Shown here in pieces: positions 51,289 through 60,079 of a stretch of 64,000 nucleotides of DNA. The number at the start of each line of letters is the position of its first letter. Within the stretch, counting starts at the first letter, position 1. The notes below the pieces were generated by a model. The model made no database searches. It worked only from the letters and a program-made list of their open reading frames with translations, and had not been told where the DNA came from. The position numbers were made by a program, and so were the translations under genes. Source of the DNA: Azorhizobium sp943371865 (GTDB lineage: Bacteria; Pseudomonadota; Alphaproteobacteria; Rhizobiales; Xanthobacteraceae). The DNA lies in contig NZ_CALRWL010000001.1 in the NCBI RefSeq assembly GCF_943371865.1, positions 248,001-312,000 on the forward strand, given 5' to 3'.

Positions 51289-52230
51289 TCAGGCCGCCGG
51301 CTGTTCCAGCACCGGCCACACCGCGTCATGGGCGTGGGCCTCCTGCTCCAGCACGCTCAGGAACGCGGCGGCGGCGGGGGAGAGCGTGCGGCGGGCGGGC
51401 TCGATCAACACCAGATCGATGGCCAGGGGCGGATCAGCCAGGGGGTGGATGGTCAGGCGGCGCGGGGCGGGCAAAGCGGCGTCCGTGGCCATCATCAGGC
51501 CGGGCACCACCGCCACGAAGTCGGTGCGGGCCACGAAGTCCAGGGCGCCCAGCATGGCGTCCAGCTCCAGCAAGCGCTCCACCTGCACCCCATTGGCGGC
51601 GAAATAGCCCTCCAGATGGGCGCGGCGGGCGTTCTGGCGGCTGGGCACCACGATCTTCAGCGGGCCGAGATCGGCGAGGCGCAGCGGCATCATGTGCGGC
51701 AGGCCGCGGGCCGCATCGGCCACCAGCACTTCGGGCGTGCGGGCAAAGCGCCGGCTGCGCAGGCCGATGGTGCCGGCGGTGAGCGGCACGATGGCAAAAT
51801 CCAGATCCCCCGCCTGCACCTGCTGGGTGAGGGGGCCGGAGAAGGATTCCACGATCCGTACCACCACATTGGGATGGGCGGCGACGAAGGTGGCCAAGGC
51901 CGGGGCGAGCACGCTGCGGGTCATGGTGGGCATGAGGCCCACCACCATCTCGCCATCGAGGCCGGTGCCATAGCTCATCACCGCCCGATTGGCGGCCTCA
52001 TTGACCCGCAAGACTTCGATGCAGGCGCGGTAATAGCTGTCGCCCGCAGGGGTGGGCGAGACGGCGCCGCCGCTGCGGGCGAACAGGCGCACGCCGAAGC
52101 GGTCCTCGATCTTGCGGATGTGCTGGGAGACGCCGGACTGGGTGGCATTCTCGCGCTCCGCCGCGGCGGTGAAGGACCGCGCCTCATAGGCGGCCACGAA
52201 CAGGCGAATATCGCGCAGGCTTTCGATCAT
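51289..52230 (-). CDS. LysR-family transcriptional regulator
   Basis: 313 aa. N-terminal HTH (~5-65: DIRLFVAAYEARSFTAAAERENATQSGVSQHIRKIE) and a two-lobed inducer domain (from ~95; GLMPTMTRSVLAPALATF). It diverges from a flavin reductase gene 97 bp away, so that gene (and the Gfo/Idh gene behind it) is the natural target. Converges with the CobW-type GTPase gene. Confidence 0.88.
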   Translation of the reverse strand: MIESLRDIRLFVAAYEARSFTAAAERENATQSGVSQHIRKIEDRFGVRLFARSGGAVSPTPAGDSYYRACIEVLRVNEAANRAVMSYGTGLDGEMVVGLMPTMTRSVLAPALATFVAAHPNVVVRIVESFSGPLTQQVQAGDLDFAIVPLTAGTIGLRSRRFARTPEVLVADAARGLPHMMPLRLADLGPLKIVVPSRQNARRAHLEGYFAANGVQVERLLELDAMLGALDFVARTDFVAVVPGLMMATDAALPAPRRLTIHPLADPPLAIDLVLIEPARRTLSPAAAAFLSVLEQEAHAHDAVWPVLEQPAA

Positions 52231-52327
52231 GGGGCGAGATCATGCATGGGGCGCAATCATGAATCCTGATGCCGATGAGCAGATCATATCATTTCTGCCG
52301 CAGGGGCCGGCACCCTAAAGTGCGGTC

Positions 52328-52888
52328 ATGAGCGAGCATGTGATCGACTTCGACCAGCCCGAGGATCCTCGACACTTTCGCCGCGCGCTGGGCCGGTTCG
52401 CCACCGGCGTCACCATCATCACCACCCGCGGCCCCGGCGGCAAGCTGGAGGGGCTGACCGCCAATTCCTTCTCCTCGGTATCGCTGGATCCGCCTTTGGT
52501 GCTGTGGAGCCTGAAGGGCAATGCGCCGTCGCTGGAGAGCTTCGTGGCCTCCGGCGTGTTCGCGGTGAATGTGCTGGGCACGCACCAGGCCCCGCTGTGC
52601 CGCCACTTCGCCACCCCGGCCGCGGACAAGTTCGCGCCCATCGCCCACACCCCGGGCCTCGATGGCTGCCCGCTCATCGCCGACGCGCTGGCCCGGTTCG
52701 AATGCCGCACCGAGCAGGTGATCGCGGCGGGCGATCACATGATCTTCCTCGGCCGGGTGATGCGGGTGACCCATCGCGACGGTGAGCCGCTGATTTTCAG
52801 CACCGGCGCCTTCTGGGCTCCGGCGGCGCTGCCGGAGACCGTTGCCACGCCCGCGCCTTCGGCCGGCATCGATCCGGGACACGCCTGA
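52328..52888 (+). CDS. Flavin reductase-like FMN-binding protein (HpaC/NtaB type)
   Basis: 186 aa. FRRALGRFATGVTIITTRGPGG, LTANSFSSVSLDPPLVLWSL and AVNVLGTHQ are the flavin-reductase core. It supplies FMNH2 to two-component monooxygenases; no oxygenase is adjacent, but the LLM monooxygenase at 35183 and others could use it. C-terminal tail Ala/Pro-rich. Starts 97 bp from the divergent LysR gene, which probably controls it. Confidence 0.87.
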   Translation: MSEHVIDFDQPEDPRHFRRALGRFATGVTIITTRGPGGKLEGLTANSFSSVSLDPPLVLWSLKGNAPSLESFVASGVFAVNVLGTHQAPLCRHFATPAADKFAPIAHTPGLDGCPLIADALARFECRTEQVIAAGDHMIFLGRVMRVTHRDGEPLIFSTGAFWAPAALPETVATPAPSAGIDPGHA

Positions 52889-52958
52889 CGCGCTGGTCGC
52901 GCGGGGGCGTGTCCCTGGAACCCAAGGCCCGGCACAGGGCCGAACAGGAGGACAACGC

Positions 52959-53978
52959 ATGGTGCGCGCCGCAATCGCCGGCCTGGGCTGGTGGGGAAAA
53001 CACATGGTGCGACGGATGCAGGGCGCACACGCCCTGCAGATCGTCACGGCGGTGGAGACATCGGACGCCCATGCCGCCTTCGCCGCCGAGCACGGGCTGG
53101 CCTTCACCACCCATTGGGCGGATGTGGTGAAGGATCCCGCCATCGATGCGGTGATCCTGTGCACCCCCCATTCGCTGCACACCCGGCAGGTGCTGGAGCT
53201 GGCGGCGGCGGGCAAGCACGTGTTCTGCGAGAAGCCGCTGGCGCTCAACCGGGCGGATGCGGAACGCTCGGTGGCCGCCTGCCGGGCGGCGGGCGTGGTG
53301 CTGGGCATCGGCCATGAGCGGCGCTATGAGCCGGCCATGGGCGAGGTGCGCCGCCTGCTCCAGGCCGGGGCGCTGGGCACCTTCCTGCATGTGGAAGCCA
53401 ATTTCAGCCATGACAAGCTGGCGGCGGTGCCGCTGAACGACTGGCGGGCCTCGCCGGTGGATGCCCCCGCCGCCGGCATGACCGCCATGGGCATTCACTT
53501 GACCGACGGCTTCCTTGATCTGTTCGGTCCCATCGACGAGGTCTATGCCACCACGGTGCACGGGGTCTCGGGCCGGGCCAATGGGGATGTGGTGTCGGTG
53601 AACACCCGCTTCGCCTCGGGGGCGACGGGATTTCTCAATGCGGTGCTGGTGACGCCGCTCTATATCGCCATGCGGGTGTTCGGCTCGGAGGCGTTCGTGG
53701 AGATGCGCAACGAGACCCATCCGGATACGCCAGGGCCTACCACGCTCACCGTGCAATATCGCGATGGCCGCTGCGACGTTCAGACCTATGCCTGGGTCGA
53801 TACCGTGCGCGCCAATCTGGAGGCGTTCGCCGCCGCCATCGCGACCGGGGCGCCCTATATGTTCACCGATGCGCAAAGGGTGGGGAACATCGCGGTGCTG
53901 GAGGCGGTGTGCCAGTCCATCGCCACCAATCGCCCGGTGCGCACCGATGCTTTGGCAGGCGCCGACCGCGCGGCGTGA
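52959..53978 (+). CDS. Gfo/Idh/MocA-family oxidoreductase
   Basis: 339 aa from ATG 52959 with AGGAGGA upstream; the longer upstream frame is rejected. Rossmann AIAGLGWWGKHMVRRM and VILCTPHSLHTRQVLELAAAGKHVFCEKPLAL are typical, with the EKPLA catalytic Lys. NAD(P)-dependent oxidation of a sugar, polyol or related compound is usual; the substrate is unknown. Likely co-transcribed with the flavin reductase 71 nt upstream. Confidence 0.88.
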   Translation: MVRAAIAGLGWWGKHMVRRMQGAHALQIVTAVETSDAHAAFAAEHGLAFTTHWADVVKDPAIDAVILCTPHSLHTRQVLELAAAGKHVFCEKPLALNRADAERSVAACRAAGVVLGIGHERRYEPAMGEVRRLLQAGALGTFLHVEANFSHDKLAAVPLNDWRASPVDAPAAGMTAMGIHLTDGFLDLFGPIDEVYATTVHGVSGRANGDVVSVNTRFASGATGFLNAVLVTPLYIAMRVFGSEAFVEMRNETHPDTPGPTTLTVQYRDGRCDVQTYAWVDTVRANLEAFAAAIATGAPYMFTDAQRVGNIAVLEAVCQSIATNRPVRTDALAGADRAA

Positions 53979-54006
53979 CGCGCGGCCGGCCATTTTGAAC
54001 CGAAGC

Positions 54007-55290
54007 TCAGTGCTCGGTGGCCATGGCGGTGCCGTCCCGATGGCGGGCGTAGAGAATGAGCGTGGCCAGCAGGCCGCAGGCGGCGGCGAAGCTGAGCCAG
54101 AAGCCCGGCGCCGCCTTGTCGCCGGTGGCTTCGATCAGCCAGGTGGACACCGCCGGGGTGAAGCCGCCGAACAAAGCGGTGGCGAGGCTATAGGCCAAAG
54201 AGAAGCCGGAGGTGCGCACGCTGGCGGGCATGATCTCGGTGAGGGCCACCACCATGGCGCCATTGTAGCTGGCATAGAGGAAGGACAGCCACAGCAGCAC
54301 CGCCAGCATCTTGCCGAAGGTGGGGTCCACCACCAGCCAGGCCAGGGCCGGGTAGGAGGTCAGCAGGGTCAGAGCGGCGAAGGTGAGCAGCACCGGGCGA
54401 CGGCCGATGCGGTCTGAGACCGCCCCCATCACCGGCAGCCAGAACAGATTGGACACGCCGACGCAGAAGGTGACGATCAGCGCATCGGCGGAGGAGAGCT
54501 TGAGCACCGCGCGGCCGAAGGTGGGGGTGTAGACCGTGATCATGTAGAAGGACACGGTGGTCATCACCACCAGCAGCATGCCGGCACCCACCAGCCGCCA
54601 GTTGGTGGCCATGGAGCGGAAGATCTCGCCGGTGCTGGGGCGATGGGCGCGGGCCAGGAATTCCGGGGTTTCCTCCAGCGAGCGGCGCAGGATGAACAGC
54701 AGCGGCACGATCGCGCAACCGATGAAGAAGGGGATGCGCCAGCCCCAGGCGGCCACCACCGAGGGCGCCATCCACTCGCTGAGGAAAAAGCCGAGGGCGG
54801 CGGCGACGATGATCGCCACCTGCTGGCTGCCGGACTGCCAGCTCACATAGAAGCCCTTGTGGCCGGGGGTGGCCATCTCTGCCAGATAGACCGAGACCCC
54901 GCCCAACTCCACGCCGGCGGAAAAGCCCTGCAGCAAGCGGCCGATCAATACCAGGATCGGCGCCGCCAGCCCGATGGTGGCATAGCCGGGCACGAAGGCG
55001 ATGAGCAGGGTGCCGCAGGACATGATGGCGAGCGTCAGGATCAGGCCCTTGCGCCGGCCGATCCGGTCCACATAGGCCCCCAGCACCAGCGCCCCCAGCG
55101 GGCGCATGAGGAAGCCGGCGCCGAAGGTGCCGAAGGTGAGCATCAAAGAGGCGAAGGGATTGGCCACGGGGAAGAAGGCTGCGGCGATATAGGTGGCGTA
55201 GAAGCCGAACAGGAAGAAATCGAACATCTCGATGAAATTGCCGCTGGTCACGCGCAGCACGGTCAGGGCTTTGGATTGGGCTGGGGGCAT
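54007..55290 (-). CDS. MFS transporter, metabolite:H+ symporter (MHS) subfamily
   Basis: 427 aa, twelve-helix MFS proportions. The MHS signatures GFLMRPLGALVLGAYVDRIGRRKGLILTL and VGVSNLFWLPVMGAVSDRIGRRPVLL are clear. RLLQGFSAGVELGGVSVYLAEMATPGHKGFYVSWQSGS is the citrate/alpha-ketoglutarate-type loop. Carries a carboxylate with protons. The ATG at 55290 follows GAGAGG. It faces the Gfo/Idh gene convergently. The flavin monooxygenase gene lies 381 bp upstream; whether they are one unit is uncertain. Confidence 0.9.
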   Translation of the reverse strand: MPPAQSKALTVLRVTSGNFIEMFDFFLFGFYATYIAAAFFPVANPFASLMLTFGTFGAGFLMRPLGALVLGAYVDRIGRRKGLILTLAIMSCGTLLIAFVPGYATIGLAAPILVLIGRLLQGFSAGVELGGVSVYLAEMATPGHKGFYVSWQSGSQQVAIIVAAALGFFLSEWMAPSVVAAWGWRIPFFIGCAIVPLLFILRRSLEETPEFLARAHRPSTGEIFRSMATNWRLVGAGMLLVVMTTVSFYMITVYTPTFGRAVLKLSSADALIVTFCVGVSNLFWLPVMGAVSDRIGRRPVLLTFAALTLLTSYPALAWLVVDPTFGKMLAVLLWLSFLYASYNGAMVVALTEIMPASVRTSGFSLAYSLATALFGGFTPAVSTWLIEATGDKAAPGFWLSFAAACGLLATLILYARHRDGTAMATEH

Positions 55291-55671
55291 TGTTGGCCTC
55301 TCGATTGTCCTGGCCGACGGGCGGTGGCGCAGGGCGATGGCAAACTGGTGTGCCGAAACAATTTGCGAGGCAAGGGGGTCACGTTGGGGGAGCCGGCCCT
55401 TGGGGGCGAGAAATTGCGGGCGCGAATAGTTCGGCGGCGGTGGCGCAGGCCTCGCGGACGCCTCTCTCCATAGGGAAGGGGGTGACCCGGCGCACGACCT
55501 CGTTCGCGAGACGAGCGCAGGGGCTGCGAGCCGGTTTCGGGCCGATCGGGATCCACTTCGAGGACCGGCGCACCGGCAAGGACATCGAACGGCATATCGC
55601 CGATTGCGCATTGCCCATTGCGCATGGTCGATTGCGACGTCGGCGCCTGTCCCCGCGCGGCGGGGCGCGGC
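55291..55671. other. 381-bp gap between MFS and monooxygenase genes
   Basis: No gene seen on either strand. It contains a short imperfect tandem repeat, ATTGCGC / ATTGCCC / ATTGCGC, with GATTGCG on both sides near 55606-55640. No promoter is convincing. The MFS ribosome site GAGAGG sits at its left end. Confidence 0.4.
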
Positions 55672-57249
55672 TTATATCAGTCCGATCGCCTCACGGAGAT
55701 AGTGTGGCACGGACGTCGCCGCGTCCGCGGCGGGACCGCTCCAGCCCAGATAATTGTCCGGTCGCACAAGCCACGCCTGCGCATCGCCGAACGCTTTGCC
55801 AAAGGCGCCGGTGGTGTCGATCAGCACTTCGACGCCCGGCGGTTCATCCTCCGGCGCGCCGTCCGAGACCACGGCCACGACGCGGATCTGGTGCGGCCAG
55901 CGCCGGTGCAGGTCGCCGGCCAGGGCTTCCACGGCGGCCGTCGTCTCCCGCACGGGCACCAGCAGCACGAAGCCCGTACCCTTGAGCACGTCGAAGAGCC
56001 GGACATCGAAGCCCAGCCCATGCCGGCGCAGGCCCTGGACGTCCGGCACCCGGTCGCCGGCGCAAAGCGCGCCCTCGGCTGCGGGCGAGAGCGGCCCGCC
56101 GCGATAGGTCACGCGGATCTGGGTATCGGCCAGGCGGTCGCCGGCGCCGCGCTTGCCGAAATTCAGGCTCTCCTCGGTGGTGCGGGCGATGACCGCCTCC
56201 GCGATCGGGCGCCGCTCGGCCTCATAGCTGTCCAGCAGGCCCGGCTCCGCGGCGCCTTTCACCACCAGGGCCAGCTTCCAGGCGAGATTATAGGCGTCCT
56301 GTACGCCGGTATTCATGCCCTGGCCGCCGGTCGGCGGGTGGATGTGGCAGGCGTCGCCGGCGATGAACACAGCGCCGGCTCGATAGCGCGCGGCCAGCCG
56401 CATGGAGATCCGGAAGATGGACGACCACCGCATGTCGCTGAGCGGTGCCGGCTCCGGCAGCAGCCGGTCGGCCACCGCCTGAAGGTCCGCAAGCCCGGCG
56501 CCGGCCCGGTCCTCCTGGATGCCGTGACCGGTGCCGCCGCCGGCGGGTGACGCCAGGTGCGCGGGCGCCATGGCGGAGACGCGGTAGCGCCCCCGTTCGG
56601 GCAGGGGCACGGCCACGAACAGATCCGGTGGCGCATCGTCCATCGGATGCACCGCGAACACCGCAAGGCCGCGCGGCACGTCCCAGGCGATGGACACGTC
56701 GCCGAGCATGAAGTCATAAGGCCACGCCTCCCCTTCAAAGGCGATGCCCACGGCCTTGCGCACCGCGCTGTGCGCCCCATCGCATCCGACCACGAAGCGG
56801 GGGAATACCGTTTCCCGGCCGTCCGGCCCTTCGAGCACGACCTTCAGCCCGCTTTCACTCTCCGCCAGATCCAGCAGCGTGACGCCCCGTTCCGGCGTCA
56901 CGCCGAACTGGGCGAGATGGGCGGTCAGGACGCGCTCGGTCTCGTTTTGGGGCACGCCGAGCGCGGCATAGGGCAGATCGGACAGGTCGCGCCGCAGGTC
57001 GCGGGGCGGCTGTCCCGGCAGCAGCATCCGCATGCCCTCGATCCACAGGCCGGCATCGATCATCTCCCGCGCCACGCCCATGTCCTCGAACAGTTCGAGC
57101 GAGCGCGGGGTGACGCCGATGGCGCGGCAGTAGGGCGACGGCGCCGGCAATTTGTCGATGATGCGGGCGCGAACCCCATGGCGCGCCAGTTCGGCGGCCA
57201 ATGCCAGCCCGACAGGGCCGGCGCCAACGATAAGAACCGGTGCATCCAT
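55672..57249 (-). CDS. FAD-dependent aromatic hydroxylase (PheA/TfdB-type monooxygenase)
   Basis: 525 aa from ATG 57249 (MDAPVLIVGAGPVGLALAAE), GAGGAG 5 nt upstream. GxGxxG dinucleotide fold at the start, VVGCDGAHSAVRKAVGI mid-protein and FIAGDACHIHPPTGGQGMNTGVQDAYNLAWKL, the FAD-binding motif, are all present. A thioredoxin-like C-terminal part is suggested by the length. Hydroxylates a phenolic or similar ring with NAD(P)H. Long enough to be complete; the substrate is unknown. Faces the Ohr gene divergently. Confidence 0.88.
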   Translation of the reverse strand: MDAPVLIVGAGPVGLALAAELARHGVRARIIDKLPAPSPYCRAIGVTPRSLELFEDMGVAREMIDAGLWIEGMRMLLPGQPPRDLRRDLSDLPYAALGVPQNETERVLTAHLAQFGVTPERGVTLLDLAESESGLKVVLEGPDGRETVFPRFVVGCDGAHSAVRKAVGIAFEGEAWPYDFMLGDVSIAWDVPRGLAVFAVHPMDDAPPDLFVAVPLPERGRYRVSAMAPAHLASPAGGGTGHGIQEDRAGAGLADLQAVADRLLPEPAPLSDMRWSSIFRISMRLAARYRAGAVFIAGDACHIHPPTGGQGMNTGVQDAYNLAWKLALVVKGAAEPGLLDSYEAERRPIAEAVIARTTEESLNFGKRGAGDRLADTQIRVTYRGGPLSPAAEGALCAGDRVPDVQGLRRHGLGFDVRLFDVLKGTGFVLLVPVRETTAAVEALAGDLHRRWPHQIRVVAVVSDGAPEDEPPGVEVLIDTTGAFGKAFGDAQAWLVRPDNYLGWSGPAADAATSVPHYLREAIGLI

Positions 57250-57381
57250 GATCGCTCCTCCCATGGAGGTATCTTTACAAGCTCGTGGGCGCGGGACGCC
57301 AGCGGGGTCTGTGGGCCTGCCCCCCGTTTCGGCCGCCGCGCCCCGCCGACCGCCTCCGGACAAGGCGTTCGATAAAAAGAT

Positions 57382-57409
57382 TTGACACAATTTAATTGCG
57401 CGCTAAAAG
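57382..57409 (+). promoter_or_regulatory. ohr promoter with OhrR-like box
   Basis: TTGACA (57382-57387) and TAAAAG (57404-57409) are 16 bp apart; between them lies the palindrome CAATTTAATTG (57388-57398), close to the AATT-rich dyads bound by OhrR. No ohrR gene is in the window. Confidence 0.65.
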
Positions 57410-57491
57410 AGCGTCACTCGCCACGGAGCGAGGCCGGTGCGAGCGCGGCGACAAGGGCTGCGCAAGCCGGTTCAAACGGAGGAAGTTCGAG

Positions 57492-57917
57492 ATGTCCGTT
57501 GATGTGAAATACACCACCCAGGCCACTGCCACCGGGGGCCGCGATGGCCGCTCCGTCACCCAGGACGGGGTTCTGGACGTCAAGCTGGCCACCCCGAAGG
57601 AACTCGGCGGCGCCGGCGGCGAGGGCACCAATCCCGAGCAGCTGTTCGCGGCGGGCTATTCCGCCTGCTTCCTCGGCGCGCTGAAGTTCGTGGGCGGCCA
57701 GGAAAAGGTCCGCATCCCGGCCGAGACCACCGTCACCGCCACCATCGGCATCGGCCCCCGCGCCGAGGGCGGCTTCGGCATCACCGCGGCGCTTCAGATC
57801 TCGCTGCCCGGCATCGAGCGGGCGCAGGCGGAAGAGCTGGTGGCCAAGGCGCATCAGGTGTGCCCCTATTCCAACGCCACCCGCGGCAATGTGGACGTGG
57901 GCCTGACCGTCGCCTGA
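57492..57917 (+). CDS. ohr: Organic hydroperoxide resistance protein (Ohr, OsmC family)
   Basis: 141 aa from ATG 57492 after a GGAGG site. Catalytic Cys59 (YSACFLGAL) and Cys124 (VCPYSNATRGN), plus GTNPEQLFAAGYSACF, make this Ohr rather than OsmC. It reduces organic (lipid) hydroperoxides with lipoyl electrons. Single gene with its own OhrR-like promoter and a strong terminator. Confidence 0.93.
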   Translation: MSVDVKYTTQATATGGRDGRSVTQDGVLDVKLATPKELGGAGGEGTNPEQLFAAGYSACFLGALKFVGGQEKVRIPAETTVTATIGIGPRAEGGFGITAALQISLPGIERAQAEELVAKAHQVCPYSNATRGNVDVGLTVA

Positions 57918-57976
57918 GGGCGGCTCGCGTCCGGTCCGGCTTGACCGGGCCGGTACACTGGCCAGGGCAAAGAAAA

Positions 57977-58009
57977 CCCCGCCACGGCTCAGCCGGGCGG
58001 GGCTTTTTG
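57977..58009 (+). terminator. Rho-independent terminator after ohr
   Basis: Stem CCCCGCC / GGCGGGG with inner CGGCT / AGCCG, followed by CTTTTTG. It starts 60 nt after the ohr stop. Confidence 0.8.
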
Positions 58010-58050
58010 TTTGGGACCGCAGCGAAGGCCGCGGTGAGATCAGCCGGTGA

Positions 58051-58587
58051 TCACCAGCCGGGACGGCAGTGCAGGCCACCGTAGGGGCCGCGCCAGCATC
58101 CACCCGGATGCCAATAGGGGCCGTAGCCGTACCACCAGTCGATGAACAGGCTGGCATTGGTGCCGGACATGGGCTTGTCGTCGCTCAGCACCTTGTAATT
58201 GTAGGTCAGCGTGTCGCCGGTGATCACCGGATTGGTCAGCTCGACCACCGCGGTCGCCGGCTTGCCGTCCACAGTCACCGCCAGGGTGGCGTTGGGGGCG
58301 TCCTTCTGGAAGCTGTCCTTGCCGGTGTTCCAGAACTTCACGAAGTTCGCGGTCGGGGCATCGCCCGTCATGCGCTCGGGGCGGTCGGCGAACATCAGGG
58401 TCTGCGGGGCGACGCCCTTCAGGGTGATGGTCTTCTCATCCACCACCACGGAATCCGCCACCTGGACGAACAGCCAGTTGGCCGGCTTCATTTCTTCCAT
58501 GTTTCCAGCCGGCTTGGCCGTCTGGGCGCTGGCGCCGCCGACGGCGCAAACCGCCGCCAAAAGCGCCCCGAAAATCGCTGATCTCAT
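58051..58587 (-). CDS. Secreted protein of unknown function with aromatic/Gly-rich C-terminus
   Basis: 178 aa from ATG 58587, GGAGAG 5 nt upstream; an ATG at 58608 is possible. Signal peptide MRSAIFGALLAAVCAVGG..SAQ (~1-22). The body TLKGVAPQTLMFADRPERMTGDAP and VVELTNPVITGDTLTYNYKVL resembles periplasmic proteins of unknown function found near stress genes. The C-terminal 25 residues are Trp/Tyr/Gly/His-rich (WWYGYGPYWHPGGCW) with two Cys. No catalytic motif is seen. Convergent with ohr. Confidence 0.7.
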   Translation of the reverse strand: MRSAIFGALLAAVCAVGGASAQTAKPAGNMEEMKPANWLFVQVADSVVVDEKTITLKGVAPQTLMFADRPERMTGDAPTANFVKFWNTGKDSFQKDAPNATLAVTVDGKPATAVVELTNPVITGDTLTYNYKVLSDDKPMSGTNASLFIDWWYGYGPYWHPGGCWRGPYGGLHCRPGW

Positions 58588-58951
58588 AGAACTCTCCAAA
58601 GGGGACATTGGGGTTCGTCACCACGGCGGCACTGTATCATCCTGCCGTCCATTTTCCAGGCCCCCGTGCGCGATTGCACACATTAACAAACAGGGTTGGA
58701 TCACGGCAACTCAAGGGAAGGCAGATGTGCAGATGCTGATGCCGCTGGTAACATGATCTTAGCGTAAGCATAGCTTCCATATATTGAGATTTTGTGTCAC
58801 CGGACTTGGGGTCTGTTACAGAAAAGCCTGAGCAGTGCCATGATGAGGCGTCGGTATCTGCCGCGCTGCCATCGTTGGAGCACAACCTCACCGATCCTTG
58901 CCTGCCCGCGTGCCGCCGCATTGGCGGGTGGGGCCGGGGAGATGTATGCAG
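58588..58951. other. Gap upstream of the sigma-54 promoter
   Basis: No gene supported. I looked for TGT-N10-ACA (NifA) upstream activator sites and found none in perfect form; TGTTACA at 58814-58820 is the nearest fragment. The left end is the promoter region of the minus-strand secreted protein gene. Confidence 0.4.
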
Positions 58952-58967
58952 TGGCACGCTTTTTGCT
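58952..58967 (+). promoter_or_regulatory. Sigma-54 (RpoN) promoter upstream of the FeSII-like ferredoxin
   Basis: TGGCACGCTTTTTGCT matches the -24/-12 consensus: TGGCAC then TTGC, with GG (58953-58954) and GC (58965-58966) exactly 10 bp apart. It lies 140 bp before the ferredoxin start. Confidence 0.8.
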
Positions 58968-59106
58968 CAAGTAATAATGTCGCAAAACGATCCGACATCG
59001 CATGTCTCTAACCAGACATGAATGTAGAATTCTGTTGCGATGGCAACGGTCGTGTTCGAAACCGAAGTGTTTCGAAGAGATATCGACAAGTATACGGAGA
59101 AGAGAG

Positions 59107-59472
59107 ATGCCCATCGTGACATTCAGGTCGCCGACGGTGAAAGATAAGCGTGTCTATGCCGTCGCGGGCGATACAAGTACGGTATTGGCCGTGGCGCGCG
59201 CCAATGGCGTGAAGATCGCCTATGAGTGCCAGGAAGGCGAATGCGGCTCGTGCCTGATCCAGATCGAATATGTGGTCGGCCAGCCGCGCATGGCCATTGC
59301 CCTGACCGACCGGGAGAAGTCGAAGCTGCGCGATCTCGGCAAGATCACCCGCGACCAGATCAAGGATGCGGAGGTCAACGACGTTGCGCCGCCGTTCCGC
59401 CTTGCCTGCCAGTTCATCGTGCGGGAAGAGGAAATGATCATCCACTATGAAGAGGCCGGCGCCGACGCCTGA
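59107..59472 (+). CDS. 2Fe-2S ferredoxin, Shethna protein II (FeSII)-like
   Basis: 121 aa from ATG 59107 (MPIVTFRSPTVKDKRVYAVA), with GGAGAAGAGAG just upstream. Cluster Cys at 41, 46 and 49 (CQEGECGSC) and 101. Start, the GVKIxxECQxGxCGSCL block and the LTDxE / RLACQ blocks resemble Azotobacter FeSII as remembered, which forms an O2-stable complex with nitrogenase. Behind a sigma-54 promoter and followed by a ferritin-like gene, a nitrogenase-protection or redox role is likely. Adrenodoxin-like ferredoxin is the broader alternative. Confidence 0.82.
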   Translation: MPIVTFRSPTVKDKRVYAVAGDTSTVLAVARANGVKIAYECQEGECGSCLIQIEYVVGQPRMAIALTDREKSKLRDLGKITRDQIKDAEVNDVAPPFRLACQFIVREEEMIIHYEEAGADA

Positions 59473-59586
59473 GCCCCGGCGCGGCCCGACCGCATGGATC
59501 TGGCCGCATGGATCCCCATGGCGCGCCGCGGGAGGTCTCGTCCTCGCCCGGCGCATTCAACCTCACTCGATCTGGCAAGGTGACGC

Positions 59587-60069
59587 GTGGATACGGTCGA
59601 ATACTTCCTGGCCTATGCGGTCAAGCTTGAGGAGGAGGCAGCGCTGCGCTTCGGCGAGCTGGCCGATGTGATGCAGAGCTGCGGCAATCGCGAGGTGGCG
59701 TCGCTGTTCCGGCGGCTGTCGCATTACTCCCGCCTGCATCTGGCCGATGCCCGGGCGCGCTCCCAGTATCGCGACATTCCCGCCCTGAAGGCGGACGAGT
59801 ATCTGTGGCCGGATCTGGAGAGCCCGGAGGCGGCGGCGATCTGGGCCGCCGATCCGTTCATCGGCCGCGAGCAGGCGCTGGAGATCGCCCGCGACGCCGA
59901 GCAGGCCAGCCTGGACTATTATCGCGGCATTCTGGACACCACGACGGACCCGGAAATCAAGGTCCTGGCCAAGGAGTTCGTGGAGGAAGAAAGCGAGCAT
60001 GTGCGCGAGATCCACAAATGGATCGCCGCGCACAAGGCCCAGCAGCCGCTGCCCGTGTCGGAAGCATAG
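59587..60069 (+). CDS. Ferritin-like diiron protein (rubrerythrin-type, no rubredoxin domain)
   Basis: 160 aa starting at GTG 59587 after AAGGTGA. A four-helix bundle with carboxylate/His ligands: LEEEAALRF, RRLSHYSRLH, REQALEIARDAEQAS and AKEFVEEESEHVREIHKWI (the last is an ExxH pair). No C-terminal rubredoxin Cys4 site, so peroxidase or iron-storage-like function in the ferritin-like family. 114 nt after the FeSII-like gene, same strand, so probably one sigma-54 operon; similar pairs occur near nif genes in diazotrophs. Confidence 0.83.
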   Translation: MDTVEYFLAYAVKLEEEAALRFGELADVMQSCGNREVASLFRRLSHYSRLHLADARARSQYRDIPALKADEYLWPDLESPEAAAIWAADPFIGREQALEIARDAEQASLDYYRGILDTTTDPEIKVLAKEFVEEESEHVREIHKWIAAHKAQQPLPVSEA

Positions 60070-60079
60070 TATCTCACGA

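Noticed and set aside
55606..55640. Short ATTGCGC repeats as a mobile-element or attachment site
   Set aside because: Only three 7-bp imperfect units, no flanking duplication or integrase.
58793..58829. Possible NifA or FNR-type site upstream of the FeSII promoter
   Set aside because: TGT and ACA triplets are present but no TGT-N10-ACA or FNR dyad with correct spacing was found.
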